A stretch of 64,000 nt of DNA from Chlamydiae bacterium Ga0074140 (GCA_001464115.1 LNES01000006.1:372001-436000), one strand, 5' to 3'; positions 7,408-17,389 are shown, counted from the stretch's first letter. Numbers and translations are program-made. Notes: generated by a model not told the origin, from the letters alone.

Positions 7408-7568
7408 AACCTATCCGAATAAAATTTCCAATGAGATTTTGGGAGATTTTGAGACAGATCTTTCAAATTTTTTCGAGGGTAGTATTGGAGAAACTACAGC
7501 CGAGGAAAAATTTGAAAGGTCTGACCAAAAGAACCGAAAGATCGAAGGAAATTTTATTCGGATAGGTT
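7408..7568. repeat. 161-bp imperfect palindromic (MITE-like) element
   Basis: The outer 22 bases at each end are perfect inverted copies beginning AACCTATCCGAATAAAA. The inner arms continue to pair imperfectly (AGACAGATCTTTCAAATTTTTT against GAAAAATTTGAAAGGTCTG) around a loop of about 30 bases at 7469-7500. No reading frame inside is convincing. The flanks match the uninterrupted copy at 7705-7735, so it looks inserted. Family and transposase are not identified. Confidence 0.65.
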
Positions 7569-7747
7569 GAGCAGTTGGCTCTCTTTTGTCCTAGTTTTTT
7601 TGGGGAAATGTGAACTGGAACCCCTCGCGCAGCGCCCTTACGGGTGCGCTTGCTGCCGGGGCGGCGATCTCGGGCTGTTTGCGCACGCAAACAGAGCCCT
7701 CGACTCGATTCCAGACGGAAGCCAAGCAGTTGGCTTCCTTTCTGGCC
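7569..7747. other. Hairpin-rich non-coding stretch downstream of tRNA-Phe
   Basis: No credible gene. It holds a hairpin at 7631-7650 (AGCGCCC / GGGTGCGCT), a stronger one at 7672-7699 (GGGCTGTTTGCG against CGCAAAC and AGCCC), and copy 2 of the 22-bp repeat at 7705-7726. TTCTGGCCAAA at 7739-7749 is an inverted copy of the tRNA 3' end region. It could hold a small RNA or repeat debris. Confidence 0.4.
7705..7726 (+). repeat. 22-bp direct repeat, copy 2
   Basis: Exact copy of 7385-7406. Followed directly by CAGTTGGCTTCC, the uninterrupted arrangement that shows where the 161-bp element entered copy 1. Confidence 0.7.
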
Positions 7748-7774
7748 AAAAAAAAACCCTGCCGTGCAGGGTTT
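7748..7774 (-). terminator. Rho-independent terminator of tRNA-Phe
   Basis: On the minus strand, AAACCCTGC / GCAGGGTTT pair (9 bp, 3-base loop) and are followed by nine T. It lies 4 bases past the tRNA 3' end. Confidence 0.85.
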
Positions 7775-7778
7775 AGTT

Positions 7779-7851
<73 letters not shown>

Positions 7852-7897
7852 ATAGATGAAGAGAAGACGATAGGAAAGAAAAGAGATTTTGTGCAAA

Positions 7898-9841
7898 TCA
7901 ATTTTGCTTTTGGAGGAAGATCATGTCCTTCAAAATGTTGACCGCCTCATGCATTTGGAGGTCGTCAACGCCCCAATTCTCTTTTTTCTGGGGGGCTGCA
8001 TCGGGTTTAAGACTATTTAGAAAAAGTTTGAAATTCTTATCATTATCGAGGCGAAAGGTTGAGTTCTGCTTGAGGGTAGGGCAGAGCTGCGCCCAGATAG
8101 AGCGTACGGTCTGGAGTTGGGGCGTTGCGCGTCTTTGCCACCAGTGCTCTTTTTTCTTATCGGCTTCTGAAAGGGGTTCGACGTAAGCGGAGGGAAGGCG
8201 GTCGTTCTTTAGGGGGTATTCGAGGTAGCGCTCGCCAATATTGTAGATGGAATACTCTGTGGGAACAACGATATCGGCCTTTACCCCTTCAATCTGTGTC
8301 GATCTGCCGGAAACGGTGTAGTACTTACCGACGGTCACCTTAAAAAAGGCGCCGGAGTTTCTTTCGGTGACGTTTTGATACTGAATGGAGCCCTTCCCAT
8401 AGGTGCGCTCATCTCCGACTACGAGAGCCGTTCCATAGTCTTGGAGGGCTTGGGCGACGATCTCTGCTGCGGATGCCGAGGCTTTGGAGGTAAGGACAAG
8501 CATCGGCCCAGTGTAGTACACTCTGCCATCCAGATCGCGCAAGTATTGAAGCTCTCCATGAGCGTATTTCGAGATAACAATAACTCCGCTTGTGATGAAG
8601 AGCCCGGCTGTTTTAACCGCCTGACTGAGAAACCCCCCAGAATTCTCACGCAGATCGAGAACTACCCCTAGAATTTTGCCCTTGGCCTTCAGTTTCTTTA
8701 ACGCCTCTCGCATATCGCGTTCGCAGCTCGATCCCTCTTCGCTTTCGTAGAAGGCGGGAAGAACGAGCTTGGCGATGACCCCATCACCAAATGGCTCTTC
8801 AAAAGCCTGGAGTCTCTCATTTTGCATGACAATTTTTTCACGCTGCAAAGAGACGCGCACTTTTTGTTCCGCGCCCTTTTCGCTTTGCCTACTTACACCA
8901 AGCACAACCTCTTTCTTGCCATTCCCCTTCATCTTTTCTAGAGCTTCCTCGTAGGAGTTTTCTCGAATCGATCTGCCATCAATCTCCACGAGAAGATCTC
9001 CAGGAACGATCTTTCCGGACCGGTGAGCGGGGCCACCTTGGATAAGCTCTACAATGACGATTCCTTCGACATCCTCACGGAGCACAACTCCAACCCCTTC
9101 AAACTGCTTCTCTAGGCTCGCACGCATTTCAAAAGCCTCTTCAGGGCTGAAAAAGGCGGTATGAGCATCCAGGCTGCGAGCGAGGGCTTTGAGGATATGA
9201 AGGGCTAAAAAATGTTCGTGTTTGTCATTTGTTAGATATGTAGACTCAAACCTACGGAGTCTCTTTTCCAAAAAGGCAAAGATCTTCTTTCTTCTCTCGG
9301 CATTCCACTCGCCCTTTTTCTTCTCTTTTTTTTCGGCAGCGAGAAATCGCGCCAGTCTTTTGCGTATTCTATCCCTTAACTCATCTTGCCCATTTGCGTA
9401 TTGCGCGTAAGACTCGCCGACCGTCACCTGGGAATCTTCATTCAAAATCAGCTCTCTTTCCACCTCTTCGCGAATCTCCCGCGCACGTATAATCGACTCA
9501 TTGATCAGTTTGCTGAGTTGCTCATAGTGGGAAAAATCATCTCGGAAATATCCCTCAATTACCTTTTGAATCGTCTTTTCAGAAAGCTCAAAAAAAGGTT
9601 TGGCTTCATCCAGAAGCAGGTAGCACTTCTCCCCGTCAAATTGTTCAATAAAAAGCTTGAAAGAGCGCTTGGCGATGAGGGGGGAAAACTCCTTGAATTC
9701 TACATGGTAGCTCAGCATCTCCTGCATAGTGCGTTTGATATCTCCCTTGGAGAGAGATCCAGGCCCTGCAATTCCCTCTCGAGAGAAAAGGAAAACAAGC
9801 GCAAGAAACAGGGAAAAAAGTACCCGACAAGCTTTGTGCAT
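7898..9841 (-). CDS. tsp: Tail-specific protease (Tsp/Prc, CT441-like)
   Basis: A 647-residue C-terminal-processing protease. An N-terminal signal peptide (about residues 1-25, hydrophobic LFSLFLALVFLF) sends it to the periplasm. A helical N-terminal region is followed by a PDZ domain (about 240-330, GVGVVLRED, GGPAHRSGKIVPGD) and the S41 catalytic domain: Ser455 in KASASAAE and Lys483 in YGKGSIQ, 28 residues apart as in Prc. A DUF3340-type C-terminal region follows. It degrades proteins with hydrophobic tails. In Chlamydia trachomatis the homolog lies next to the same rpsL-rpsG-fusA block, as here, and is divergent from rpsL. Confidence 0.93.
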   Translation of the reverse strand: MHKACRVLFSLFLALVFLFSREGIAGPGSLSKGDIKRTMQEMLSYHVEFKEFSPLIAKRSFKLFIEQFDGEKCYLLLDEAKPFFELSEKTIQKVIEGYFRDDFSHYEQLSKLINESIIRAREIREEVERELILNEDSQVTVGESYAQYANGQDELRDRIRKRLARFLAAEKKEKKKGEWNAERRKKIFAFLEKRLRRFESTYLTNDKHEHFLALHILKALARSLDAHTAFFSPEEAFEMRASLEKQFEGVGVVLREDVEGIVIVELIQGGPAHRSGKIVPGDLLVEIDGRSIRENSYEEALEKMKGNGKKEVVLGVSRQSEKGAEQKVRVSLQREKIVMQNERLQAFEEPFGDGVIAKLVLPAFYESEEGSSCERDMREALKKLKAKGKILGVVLDLRENSGGFLSQAVKTAGLFITSGVIVISKYAHGELQYLRDLDGRVYYTGPMLVLTSKASASAAEIVAQALQDYGTALVVGDERTYGKGSIQYQNVTERNSGAFFKVTVGKYYTVSGRSTQIEGVKADIVVPTEYSIYNIGERYLEYPLKNDRLPSAYVEPLSEADKKKEHWWQRRATPQLQTVRSIWAQLCPTLKQNSTFRLDNDKNFKLFLNSLKPDAAPQKKENWGVDDLQMHEAVNILKDMIFLQKQN

Positions 9842-9909
9842 AATTCCTATTTACCCTATCAAATTTATTTCATACATCTATTTTCTCTCACGCCTCTTGC
9901 GGAATGCTT

Positions 9910-9938
9910 TTGCAAATAATTCACTATGAATATATATT
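9910..9938 (+). promoter_or_regulatory. Probable promoter of the rpsL operon
   Basis: TTGCAA at 9910-9915 and TATATT at 9933-9938 are separated by exactly 17 bases. A start site near 9945 would leave a leader of about 34 bases containing AGGAGG before rpsL. Confidence 0.5.
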
Positions 9939-9978
9939 CGCTCCATACCTTATATTTTTAGGAGGAGAAAGCCTCAAG

Positions 9979-10350
9979 ATGCCCACGATTAATCAGCTCA
10001 TTCGCCAAGGTCGCCAAGTGAAAAAGCGACGGAACAAATCTCCTGCGTTGCAAAATTGCGCGCAAAAGCGAGGAGTCTGTCTGCAAGTGAAGACAAAAAC
10101 TCCTAAAAAGCCAAACTCTGCGCTCCGTAAAGTAGCGTGGGTTCGCCTCTCCAATGGCCACGAGGTCATCGCCTATATCGGCGGAGAAGGCCACAATCTT
10201 CAAGAACACAGCATCGTGCTCGTGCGCGGTGGACGCGTAAAGGACCTTCCTGGCGTACGCTACCACATCGTTCGCGGCGCACTGGATTGCGCAGCTGTTA
10301 AAGATCGCAAAAAGAGCCGATCTAAATACGGCGCAAAACGACCTAAGTAA
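9979..10350 (+). CDS. rpsL: 30S ribosomal protein S12
   Basis: A 123-residue S12, full length. KKPNSALRK and [10 protein letters not shown], the decoding-centre and streptomycin-site segments, are intact. The frame extends to 9904, but [10 protein letters not shown] at 9979 is the universal S12 N-terminus, with AGGAGG upstream. First gene of rpsL-rpsG-fusA-rpsJ. Confidence 0.98.
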   Translation: MPTINQLIRQGRQVKKRRNKSPALQNCAQKRGVCLQVKTKTPKKPNSALRKVAWVRLSNGHEVIAYIGGEGHNLQEHSIVLVRGGRVKDLPGVRYHIVRGALDCAAVKDRKKSRSKYGAKRPK

Positions 10351-10380
10351 CGGAAATTATCAAAAGAGGAATAGAAACAC

Positions 10381-10854
10381 ATGTCACGCAGACGTCGCGC
10401 AGCTAAGCGGCAAATCGATCCGGATCCAGTCTATGGAAGCTACATGGTTTCCAAGTTTATCAACAAGATCATGATTGGCGGAAAAAAATCCACCGCACGA
10501 GGCATCGTTTACAAGGCACTCGAAAAATTTGCCAAACGCGTCAAAGCGGATAACCCTCTCGTCGCATTTGAGCAGGCGCTTGAAAATGCGAAACCCTCTC
10601 TAGAAGTTAAGTCGCGCAGAATTGGTGGTGCAACTTACCAAGTTCCAGTGGAAATTGCTGCCGATCGCCGTACTTCTCTCGCATGCAAATGGATCATCAC
10701 ACATGCTCAAGAGAAAGTTGGCCGTTCTATGGAAGAAGGGCTCGCTTCAGAGCTTGCCGACTGCTTCCAAAACCAGGGCACGACGATTAAGAAAAAAGAC
10801 GATATGCACCGCATGGCAGAGGCAAACAGAGCCTTTGCTCACTACAAATGGTAA
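10381..10854 (+). CDS. rpsG: 30S ribosomal protein S7
   Basis: A 157-residue S7, the normal length, beginning MSRRRRAAKRQIDPDP and containing the GGATYQVPVEI segment of the family. It organises the head of the 30S subunit at the E/P site. It sits 30 bases after rpsL, with a GAGGAA-type ribosome site, and 18 bases before fusA. Confidence 0.98.
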   Translation: MSRRRRAAKRQIDPDPVYGSYMVSKFINKIMIGGKKSTARGIVYKALEKFAKRVKADNPLVAFEQALENAKPSLEVKSRRIGGATYQVPVEIAADRRTSLACKWIITHAQEKVGRSMEEGLASELADCFQNQGTTIKKKDDMHRMAEANRAFAHYKW

Positions 10855-10872
10855 AAGAATAGGAAAAGCGAC

Positions 10873-12963
10873 ATGGCGAAACGACCAGAAACCGACAACT
10901 TAAAAAATGTACGCAATATCGGCATCGTGGCCCACATCGATGCTGGAAAGACTACAACCTCAGAGCGTATTCTTTTCTACTCCGGGCGTCTTCACCGCTT
11001 AGGCGAAGTGCACGAGGGTGCTGCAACCATGGACTACATGGAGCAGGAGAAAGAGCGCGGTATTACGATCACTTCTGCGTCTACAACGGTTTACTGGAAA
11101 GATTCTAAGATCAACATCATCGACACCCCAGGACACGTCGACTTTACCATTGAAGTAGAGCGTTCTTTGCGCGTTCTCGATGGCGCCGTGACTGTTTTCG
11201 ACGCCGTAGCCGGTGTACAACCTCAATCTGAAACAGTTTGGCGACAAGCTGAGCGTTATCGCGTGCCTCGCATCGCATTCATCAATAAGATGGACCGTGT
11301 AGGCGGCGACTACTTCGCGAGCGCTGAATCGATGCGCGAAAAGCTCGGTGCAAATATTGTTCTTGTCCAATGCCCGATCGGTTCTGAATCTGAGTTTAAA
11401 GGGATGGTCAACCTCGTTACGATGGAAGCCTACCTCTTCCTCGACGAGACCCTCGGCGCAAAATACACGACAGCGGAAATTCCCGCAGACCTCGTTGACA
11501 AGTGCAAAGAGATGCGCTCGCAGATGCTTGAGGAGCTCGCAACCGTAGACGAATCCAACGAGTCTTTCATGATGAAAGTTCTCGAAAATCCCGAATCACT
11601 TACGGCAGATGAGATCAACGCCGCAATCCGCAAAGGTGTTGTGACCAATAAAATCACTCCGGTTCTCTGCGGAACAGCGTTTAAAAACAAAGGGATCCAA
11701 CCTCTGCTAGATGCAGTTGTCAATTGGATGCCCTCTCCCCTCGATCGAGGCAACATCAAAGGCATCAACATCGACACAAACGAAGCGATGGAGCTCGTCC
11801 CCGACGACAATGCTCCGCTTGCCGCTCTTGCCTTTAAGATCATGTCCGATCCTTACGTCGGAAGATTGACATACGTCCGTATCTACTCTGGAACGTTGTC
11901 TAAAGGGACTAACCTTATCAATACGACAAAAGACAAAAGAGAGCGGGTATCTCGCCTGCTCGAGATGCACGCGAACCAGAGAAAAGACCGCGACGATTTC
12001 TTCACGGGCGATATCGCAGCTTGTATCGGTCTCAAATACACAAGCACAGGCGATACTCTTTGCGTAGAAGACAGTCCCCTTCTCCTCGAGAAGATGGAGT
12101 TCCCAGAACCTGTTATCTCGATGGCCATTGAGCCCAAGTCCAAAGCAGACAGAGAAAAACTCTCGCTCGCTCTTGGCTCTCTTTCTGAAGAAGATCCAAC
12201 CTTCCGCGTACAGACAAACGAAGAGACTGGGCAGACGATCATCGCGGGAATGGGTGAGCTTCACCTCGAAATTCTCCGCGATCGTATGTTCCGCGAGTTC
12301 AATGTTGAAGCGAACGTCGGCAAACCTGAAGTTGCATACAAAGAGACGATTACAATCGCTGGTGAGAACGAAACCAAGTATGTTAAACAGTCCGGTGGTC
12401 GTGGCCAATACGCTCACGTTTGCGTCGAGATCGAACCGAATGAGAAGGGTAAAGGGAACGAGGTTGTCAGCAAAATTGTTGGTGGTGTCATCCCCAAAGA
12501 GTACATCACACCTTGTATCAAAGGGATCGAAGAGGGTCTTGCGACTGGCGTTCTAGCGGGATACGCTCTCGTCGATGTCAAAGTGGCAATCACCTACGGT
12601 TCTTACCACGAGGTTGACTCGAACGAGATGGCCTTCAGAATTTGCGCTTCGATGTCCGTGAAAGAAGCGGCTCGTAAGTGCAGACCCGTTCTCCTCGAAC
12701 CGATCATGAAAGTGGTCGTGACGACTCCCGAGCAGTTCATGGGAGACGTGATCGGCGACTTGAACCGACGACGTGGAAAGATTTTGAACCAGCAAACGCT
12801 GAAAAGCGTCATCGAGGTGGAATCCGAAGTTCCTTTGAGCGAGATGTTTGGCTATTCAACACAGCTGCGCTCTCTCAGCTCAGGCCGCGCTACCTATACA
12901 ATGGAGCCGAGCCACTTTGAACGCGTTCCTACAAAGATCCAAGACGAAATTGTAAAAAAATAG
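10873..12963 (+). CDS. fusA: Translation elongation factor G
   Basis: A 696-residue EF-G, full length. The GTPase motifs are intact: [16 protein letters not shown] and NKMD in the first 145 residues; domains II-V follow, with GRGQYAHV in domain IV. It drives translocation on the ribosome. Long open frames on the opposite strand are shadows of its codon usage. tufA does not follow, as in other chlamydiae; rpsJ comes next. Confidence 0.98.
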   Translation: MAKRPETDNLKNVRNIGIVAHIDAGKTTTSERILFYSGRLHRLGEVHEGAATMDYMEQEKERGITITSASTTVYWKDSKINIIDTPGHVDFTIEVERSLRVLDGAVTVFDAVAGVQPQSETVWRQAERYRVPRIAFINKMDRVGGDYFASAESMREKLGANIVLVQCPIGSESEFKGMVNLVTMEAYLFLDETLGAKYTTAEIPADLVDKCKEMRSQMLEELATVDESNESFMMKVLENPESLTADEINAAIRKGVVTNKITPVLCGTAFKNKGIQPLLDAVVNWMPSPLDRGNIKGINIDTNEAMELVPDDNAPLAALAFKIMSDPYVGRLTYVRIYSGTLSKGTNLINTTKDKRERVSRLLEMHANQRKDRDDFFTGDIAACIGLKYTSTGDTLCVEDSPLLLEKMEFPEPVISMAIEPKSKADREKLSLALGSLSEEDPTFRVQTNEETGQTIIAGMGELHLEILRDRMFREFNVEANVGKPEVAYKETITIAGENETKYVKQSGGRGQYAHVCVEIEPNEKGKGNEVVSKIVGGVIPKEYITPCIKGIEEGLATGVLAGYALVDVKVAITYGSYHEVDSNEMAFRICASMSVKEAARKCRPVLLEPIMKVVVTTPEQFMGDVIGDLNRRRGKILNQQTLKSVIEVESEVPLSEMFGYSTQLRSLSSGRATYTMEPSHFERVPTKIQDEIVKK

Positions 12964-12971
12964 AAAAGGTT

Positions 12972-13307
12972 ATGGCTAAAGAAAAAATTGCGCCTAAGCA
13001 GACAAAAAAGAAGATCCGTATCCGTTTAAAGGGCTATGACCAGCGCGTCTTAGACCGATCCACAGCGGACATCGTAGAAACTGCAAAGCGCACAGGTGCC
13101 CGCATCGCTGGCCCTATCCCTCTTCCTACCAAGCGCGAAGTCTTCACCGTAAACCGATCACCGCACGTCGACAAAAAGTCGCGCGAGCAGTTTGAGACCC
13201 GCACCTACATTCGTATGCTCGACATCCTCAACCCAACACCCGACACCATCGACAAACTCAAAATCCTCCCTGTTGCTGCTGGCGTCGACATCAAAATCAA
13301 AGCCTAA
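12972..13307 (+). CDS. rpsJ: 30S ribosomal protein S10
   Basis: A 111-residue S10 with a slightly extended Lys-rich N-terminus compared with the usual 102-105. [14 protein letters not shown] and [22 protein letters not shown] are diagnostic. It is 8 bases after fusA and ends the operon before a strong terminator. In many bacteria S10 heads the S10 operon; its place after fusA is the chlamydial order. Confidence 0.97.
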   Translation: MAKEKIAPKQTKKKIRIRLKGYDQRVLDRSTADIVETAKRTGARIAGPIPLPTKREVFTVNRSPHVDKKSREQFETRTYIRMLDILNPTPDTIDKLKILPVAAGVDIKIKA

Positions 13308-13336
13308 GCGAATATAGGCTCTTGTTTCTTAAGTAA

Positions 13337-13369
13337 AAAAGCTGCGATCCTTTTGGGATCGCAGCTTTT
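13337..13369. terminator. Bidirectional terminator
   Basis: A 14-bp perfect stem, AAAAGCTGCGATCC (13337-13350) with GGATCGCAGCTTTT (13356-13369), has a 5-base loop, an A-run before and a T-run after. It can end both the rpsJ transcript and the convergent gene ending at 13380. Confidence 0.88.
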
Positions 13370-13379
13370 GTTTTTACAG

Positions 13380-14753
13380 CTATGCGCTCTTGTCTTCCTT
13401 CTTATCGTCTTTTTTATCTGTGGATTTGTCTTTCAAATCGGTACTGAAGCTGCTGTTATCCAATAACCCAAGCCCTCCAGAACCTGCCTTTTTCCAAAGA
13501 GATCTAACATCCATCTCATTAATCTTATCTGCCTTTATCGCTTTGATCTGGATGGTGCCGTTGAACTCTCTCAACTCGATAAACGGATTGGTTAAATCCG
13601 TCCGTGGTTGAAATTCTTGAAAATCGCCGTTAAACGTTTCAAAGAGGATCTTGGAGATGACCTCTTTTTCTTTGGGCTCAGCGATCCAACTGCTTCCCCA
13701 ACGCAGATCCTCCTTAGGTTCTTTACGTGTTTGCGCTGCTATAGTTTGACACTCTGTAAAGACCAACTGGATTTTGCCACCACCATCTTTTCTGCCAATG
13801 TCATATTGAACACGATCGGGTGCATCGATATCGAGATCCGTGGACGTCTGGCCATACTGTTCCAGCCAATCTAATCGTTTTGTTCCTAAGACTACCTGCC
13901 AACCCGGACTGGGTTCTCGTAGCATTTTAAGATGCTCCCAATGGTGCGGTCTCGCATCCACCCTAACCACGTCGGATTTGTACGTGCGTTTGATGATCTC
14001 TTCCGCCTTTGTATAAACAACGGTGATCTTCCCCGGAGAAGCTGGCAGGACTCCCAGTAATGTTCTGTATTCGGAAATCGTCGGATTCCACTGGACAGCG
14101 CCTTCATACCACTTGACAATCAGAACCCCTTTAATAAGCGAATAGCTGTGCATATTGAGTTGAGGATCATCCTTAGAAATATTCAGGACAAATTGCAACT
14201 CCTTCGTCGTATTGGAGTCGGGAGCATATGTTCTTGTTCCCAAACGAAACTCGGGCTTGCACGCCTCACGGTCTGCAAAAGCAAAGTTACCGGTAAATCT
14301 TAGCCGGATTGCTGTTGCACTCTCATGCGAATCCACCGCAAAAAAACGCGGAGTCATGCCAGATAGGAGTGGCAATCTCCAATTACTAAAAGGGGCAAGT
14401 CTTACGATATCTTCGATCCGCGAAGTCACCTCGAGAAGTGCTTTCTCATTCCGATCAACCACATCCCTAGCAAGATCTGTCATGCGGTCGATATTTTTTG
14501 CGATGACGTTATCGACCTCTTTACACGTTTTATCCAAACAATCTTTGTAGGCGACCTTTAAGCTTTCGACGAGGCGAGCAGCCTGTTCCGCGGCTTTCAA
14601 AATCACATCTAGCGAGGCGTTGTGTACTTCACGCGTCATCTTCTCCATCGACTTTGAGATGTCGTCCAACGCGCCATCTAGAATCATCCGGATGGGATTG
14701 AGCGTGATCGCGGGTGTAGCACCTTGAACTGTGGGTTGTAATGAAAGAGACAT
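13380..14753 (-). CDS. Hypothetical protein with N-terminal coiled coil
   Basis: A 457-residue protein I do not recognise. Residues about 25-130 are a long amphipathic helical region without prolines (ISKSMEKMTREVHNAS, ARLVESLKVAYKDCLDK), likely coiled coil. The middle (about 135-430) is mixed strand with several W and Y motifs. The tail is strongly charged (KDKSTDKKDDKKEDKSA), which suggests a soluble or secreted protein. There is no cleavable signal. The start at 14753 has GGGGAGGAA four bases upstream and is preferred to the frame's upper end. A type III effector or chaperone-like role is possible but only a guess. Confidence 0.65.
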   Translation of the reverse strand: MSLSLQPTVQGATPAITLNPIRMILDGALDDISKSMEKMTREVHNASLDVILKAAEQAARLVESLKVAYKDCLDKTCKEVDNVIAKNIDRMTDLARDVVDRNEKALLEVTSRIEDIVRLAPFSNWRLPLLSGMTPRFFAVDSHESATAIRLRFTGNFAFADREACKPEFRLGTRTYAPDSNTTKELQFVLNISKDDPQLNMHSYSLIKGVLIVKWYEGAVQWNPTISEYRTLLGVLPASPGKITVVYTKAEEIIKRTYKSDVVRVDARPHHWEHLKMLREPSPGWQVVLGTKRLDWLEQYGQTSTDLDIDAPDRVQYDIGRKDGGGKIQLVFTECQTIAAQTRKEPKEDLRWGSSWIAEPKEKEVISKILFETFNGDFQEFQPRTDLTNPFIELREFNGTIQIKAIKADKINEMDVRSLWKKAGSGGLGLLDNSSFSTDLKDKSTDKKDDKKEDKSA

Positions 14754-14885
14754 AACTTCCTCCCCTTGGTTTTCATATGAACACATGATCCATATGAGAA
14801 ATTCATTGAATCTTTAATTTGTCTTTAAATTCAATATTTTTCTTTGACCGTGTGCGGAAAAACCTCGTACAACTAAAATGTCGCT

Positions 14886-15476
14886 ATGAAACATCCCCCC
14901 ATCATCAAAACAGAGCGCCTGATCCTGCGTCCATGGCTGGAAGAGGATTTCGAGCCATTCGCAAAGATGAACGCAGATCCACGAGTGATGGAATATTTCC
15001 CCACGTTACTAAATCGACAAGAGAGCGATGTGTGCGCAGAGCGTTTTGCAAAAGAGATTCGAGAGCGGGGCTGGGGTTTATGGGCGGTCTCAGAAAAAGA
15101 TGGAGCTCCCTTCATTGGCTTCATTGGACTTGCACCTGTGCATTTTACAGCGCACTTTACACCAGCAGTGGAGATCGGCTGGCGTCTTGCTCATGACTTT
15201 TGGGGAAAGGGTTACGCCACCGAAGGTGCAAAAAAGGCTCTTCAATATGGTTTTGAAGTTCTATCTTTAGAGAAAATCGTTTCGTTCACGGCGGTCCAAA
15301 ATATGCGCTCAAGAAGAGTAATGGAAAAGATCGGGCTTCATCACAATTCCGCCGATGATTTCGATCATCCCAGATTACCCGAAGGACATCCTCTGAGGAG
15401 GCATGTGCTTTATCAACTGACCAAAACTAGATTTATCACGGGTACGTTGGGTAATTCGGATCTTCTTGGTAGATGA
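14886..15476 (+). CDS. GNAT acetyltransferase, RimJ/RimL type
   Basis: A 196-residue N-acetyltransferase. It opens with IKTERLILRPW, the RimJ/RimL strand, and has the acetyl-CoA loop FWGKGYATEGAKKAL and the C-terminal VQNMRSRRVMEKIGL block. These enzymes acetylate protein N-termini or small molecules. The substrate cannot be read. Its 3' end overlaps the convergent lipoprotein gene by 41 bases, so the last 15 or so residues are an unusual tail. Confidence 0.85.
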   Translation: MKHPPIIKTERLILRPWLEEDFEPFAKMNADPRVMEYFPTLLNRQESDVCAERFAKEIRERGWGLWAVSEKDGAPFIGFIGLAPVHFTAHFTPAVEIGWRLAHDFWGKGYATEGAKKALQYGFEVLSLEKIVSFTAVQNMRSRRVMEKIGLHHNSADDFDHPRLPEGHPLRRHVLYQLTKTRFITGTLGNSDLLGR

Positions 15477-15774
15477 GATCGTAGGCGCGCCGTTTTTCGG
15501 TGGTCATCCGCTTCGAGACGACTTGGCCTTGAACGACTTTGAAATAGTAGTGGTACTCACGAACGAGCTCTTGAGCAAACTCCATCCGCTCGACATACTC
15601 ATACTCTTGCACTCCGCCACCCAAATTATGTGTATCGTAAGGCTCTCCGTTCTTTGCAATCACTTCAGAAATAGGGGTACCGAGATCGATGCTATGGAAG
15701 GACTCCTGCGTCATTTTGGTAGAGCGTGAAGCACAGGAGGCGAGAAGAATAAGAAAACAGATTAAGAATCTCAT
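15436..15774 (-). CDS. Small lipoprotein, BamE/OmlA-like layout
   Basis: A 112-residue lipoprotein. The N-terminus MRFLICFLILLASC is a lipoprotein signal with the lipobox Cys at 14. The mature part contains SIDLGTPISEVIAKNGEPYD, resembling the helical repeat of the SmpA/OmlA/BamE group, followed by strands. It would sit in the periplasm or outer membrane. The start overlaps the stop of the upstream gene as ATGA, so it belongs to the rodA operon. The BamE link is a resemblance only. Confidence 0.7.
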   Translation of the reverse strand: MRFLICFLILLASCASRSTKMTQESFHSIDLGTPISEVIAKNGEPYDTHNLGGGVQEYEYVERMEFAQELVREYHYYFKVVQGQVVSKRMTTEKRRAYDLIYQEDPNYPTYP

Positions 15775-16271
15775 GGCATCTCTTCCTTATCTTCTTTGTT
15801 GTCTTCTCTACCCTCTTCCTCTTTTGTTTCCTTTGCCGTTTGCACCCAGACTTTGCCGCGGATTAGGGTGCGGAACTGATCTGAGCTCGCGTACTCTGCG
15901 CGCATGAGGTAGCTTCCATCTTCTTGCTTCTCGTAAAACTCAAACCCTTCAAAGCCGATTTCAGGTACGCGAAACTCCCAGCCAACCACTTTGGGGCTGA
16001 TCAGTCCCGTGCCCATGACCTTTCCGATAGCGGGATTCTCCATTTCGATAGAGAAACTATTTGGCGTGAGATTGGAGATCGAGAACTCGTTGTGCATCAC
16101 GTCGGAAAGCCCCTTCACCTGGATCTCTTGCACACATTCGATCTTACCGGTGGGATCGCGATCAGAGACTGTCCAGCGCGTGACAAAGCCGAGCTCCTCA
16201 TCGACCATGTTCAATTGAATTTTTCCGTCCCCGATCCAAGAACAGGGTGTAAAAAGAAATGGATGTGTCAT
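15771..16271 (-). CDS. Hypothetical protein in rodA operon
   Basis: A 166-residue soluble protein of unknown function. It has a beta-rich body (SWIGDGKIQLNMVDEELGFVTRW, GWEFRVPEIGFEGFEFYE) and a Glu/Lys-rich tail. No signal peptide. It starts in TGATG with the rodA stop and ends in ATGA with the lipoprotein, so the three are co-translated. That arrangement suggests a role near the envelope, but nothing more can be said. Confidence 0.7.
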   Translation of the reverse strand: MTHPFLFTPCSWIGDGKIQLNMVDEELGFVTRWTVSDRDPTGKIECVQEIQVKGLSDVMHNEFSISNLTPNSFSIEMENPAIGKVMGTGLISPKVVGWEFRVPEIGFEGFEFYEKQEDGSYLMRAEYASSDQFRTLIRGKVWVQTAKETKEEEGREDNKEDKEEMP

Positions 16272-17389
16272 CAGAACATAAACCTTCTGCTATAGATACT
16301 TTGTAAAATCCCCAACGCGGTCATCGTCATAATGACGGAAGATCCTCCATAAGTCACGAGCAAAAGCGGAATCCCCGTGATGGGTAAGAAACCGCACATC
16401 ATCCCCATATTGACGAGGATGTGCGCTGCCAAGTACACGGTAATTCCCGCCGAGAGCAGGCGACCAAAGCGGTCCTTAGCTACAGCTGTTACCTGAAAAC
16501 TAAAATAGATTAAACCAAAAAAAGTGAGAACGAGGAGGGAGACGCCTACAAGACCAAACTCTTCTGCAAAAGCAGCGAAGACAGAATCTGTGTGCGCTGC
16601 TGGAAGCCACTGCCTTCCCGTAAATTCACTCTTATGCCAACCACTACCCGTGAGCCCTCCGAGAGCAATTGCTGTTTGTGCTGCTTTTTGATGATAAGTA
16701 TTCGGACTGAATCGTTCGTACTGATACTCCTTGATCACCTTCGTGAAATAGGGGCGTAGCCCATCATGAGAAAGAACTCCCAAAAACATCAATGTTACGA
16801 ATAGAACCCCTGCAAGGGCCAGCGCTGACATGGTTGCAACAACGCGCTTTTTAATTCCCCCGAAAAAAAACATGATGAGTGCAACGGGATAAAGAATAAG
16901 TGCGCTATCGAGGTCGGGCTGTTTAAGAATCAAGAAGAAGGGGATGAGTACAATCAGTATCCCCTGCCACGTTGCGCGGCTCTGACGAATTTCTGCGGCG
17001 CGATTTTCCAAAAACCAGCTCAGCGCGATGACAACGATCAGTTTTGCACACTCCGAAGGCTGGACTGCCATACCCAAAAAAGGAATTCGGTACCAGCGGT
17101 GCACATTTTGAATTGCGGGAACAAAAAAGAGGCCGATCAAGAGCAGAACCATGATGATATAAAGAACCCACGCCCACTCACGCAACTTCCGGTAATCAAA
17201 CGCTGCCGCAAAAAAGAAGACAAGCCAACCTATTGCAAACCATTGAATCTGACTCTTGGTCGTCTCGGTCCAAAAGCCCTCCTCGCCAGTCGTTGCAGAG
17301 ATGACCAATAGACTGGCTAACATCAGCCCTAAGAGCAGAGGCAGGATCCGAAAGTCAATACGGCTTAGACACCTATGATCCCACATCAT
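16271..17389 (-). CDS. rodA: SEDS peptidoglycan polymerase RodA
   Basis: A 372-residue SEDS-family membrane protein of about ten transmembrane helices. Signature parts are VQPSECAKLIVVIAL, KQPDLDSALIL, LGGLTGSGW, HTDSVFAAFAEEFG and GGSSVIMTM. RodA polymerises lipid II during elongation, with a class B PBP. Chlamydiae divide without FtsZ and use such enzymes for septal peptidoglycan. The C. trachomatis homolog is beside birA, as here (divergent). First gene of a three-gene operon. Confidence 0.92.
   Translation of the reverse strand: MMWDHRCLSRIDFRILPLLLGLMLASLLVISATTGEEGFWTETTKSQIQWFAIGWLVFFFAAAFDYRKLREWAWVLYIIMVLLLIGLFFVPAIQNVHRWYRIPFLGMAVQPSECAKLIVVIALSWFLENRAAEIRQSRATWQGILIVLIPFFLILKQPDLDSALILYPVALIMFFFGGIKKRVVATMSALALAGVLFVTLMFLGVLSHDGLRPYFTKVIKEYQYERFSPNTYHQKAAQTAIALGGLTGSGWHKSEFTGRQWLPAAHTDSVFAAFAEEFGLVGVSLLVLTFFGLIYFSFQVTAVAKDRFGRLLSAGITVYLAAHILVNMGMMCGFLPITGIPLLLVTYGGSSVIMTMTALGILQSIYSRRFMF

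Noticed and set aside
11707..12417. 236-codon minus-strand frame inside fusA
   Set aside because: Antisense shadow produced by codon usage of EF-G; no ribosome site or recognisable protein.
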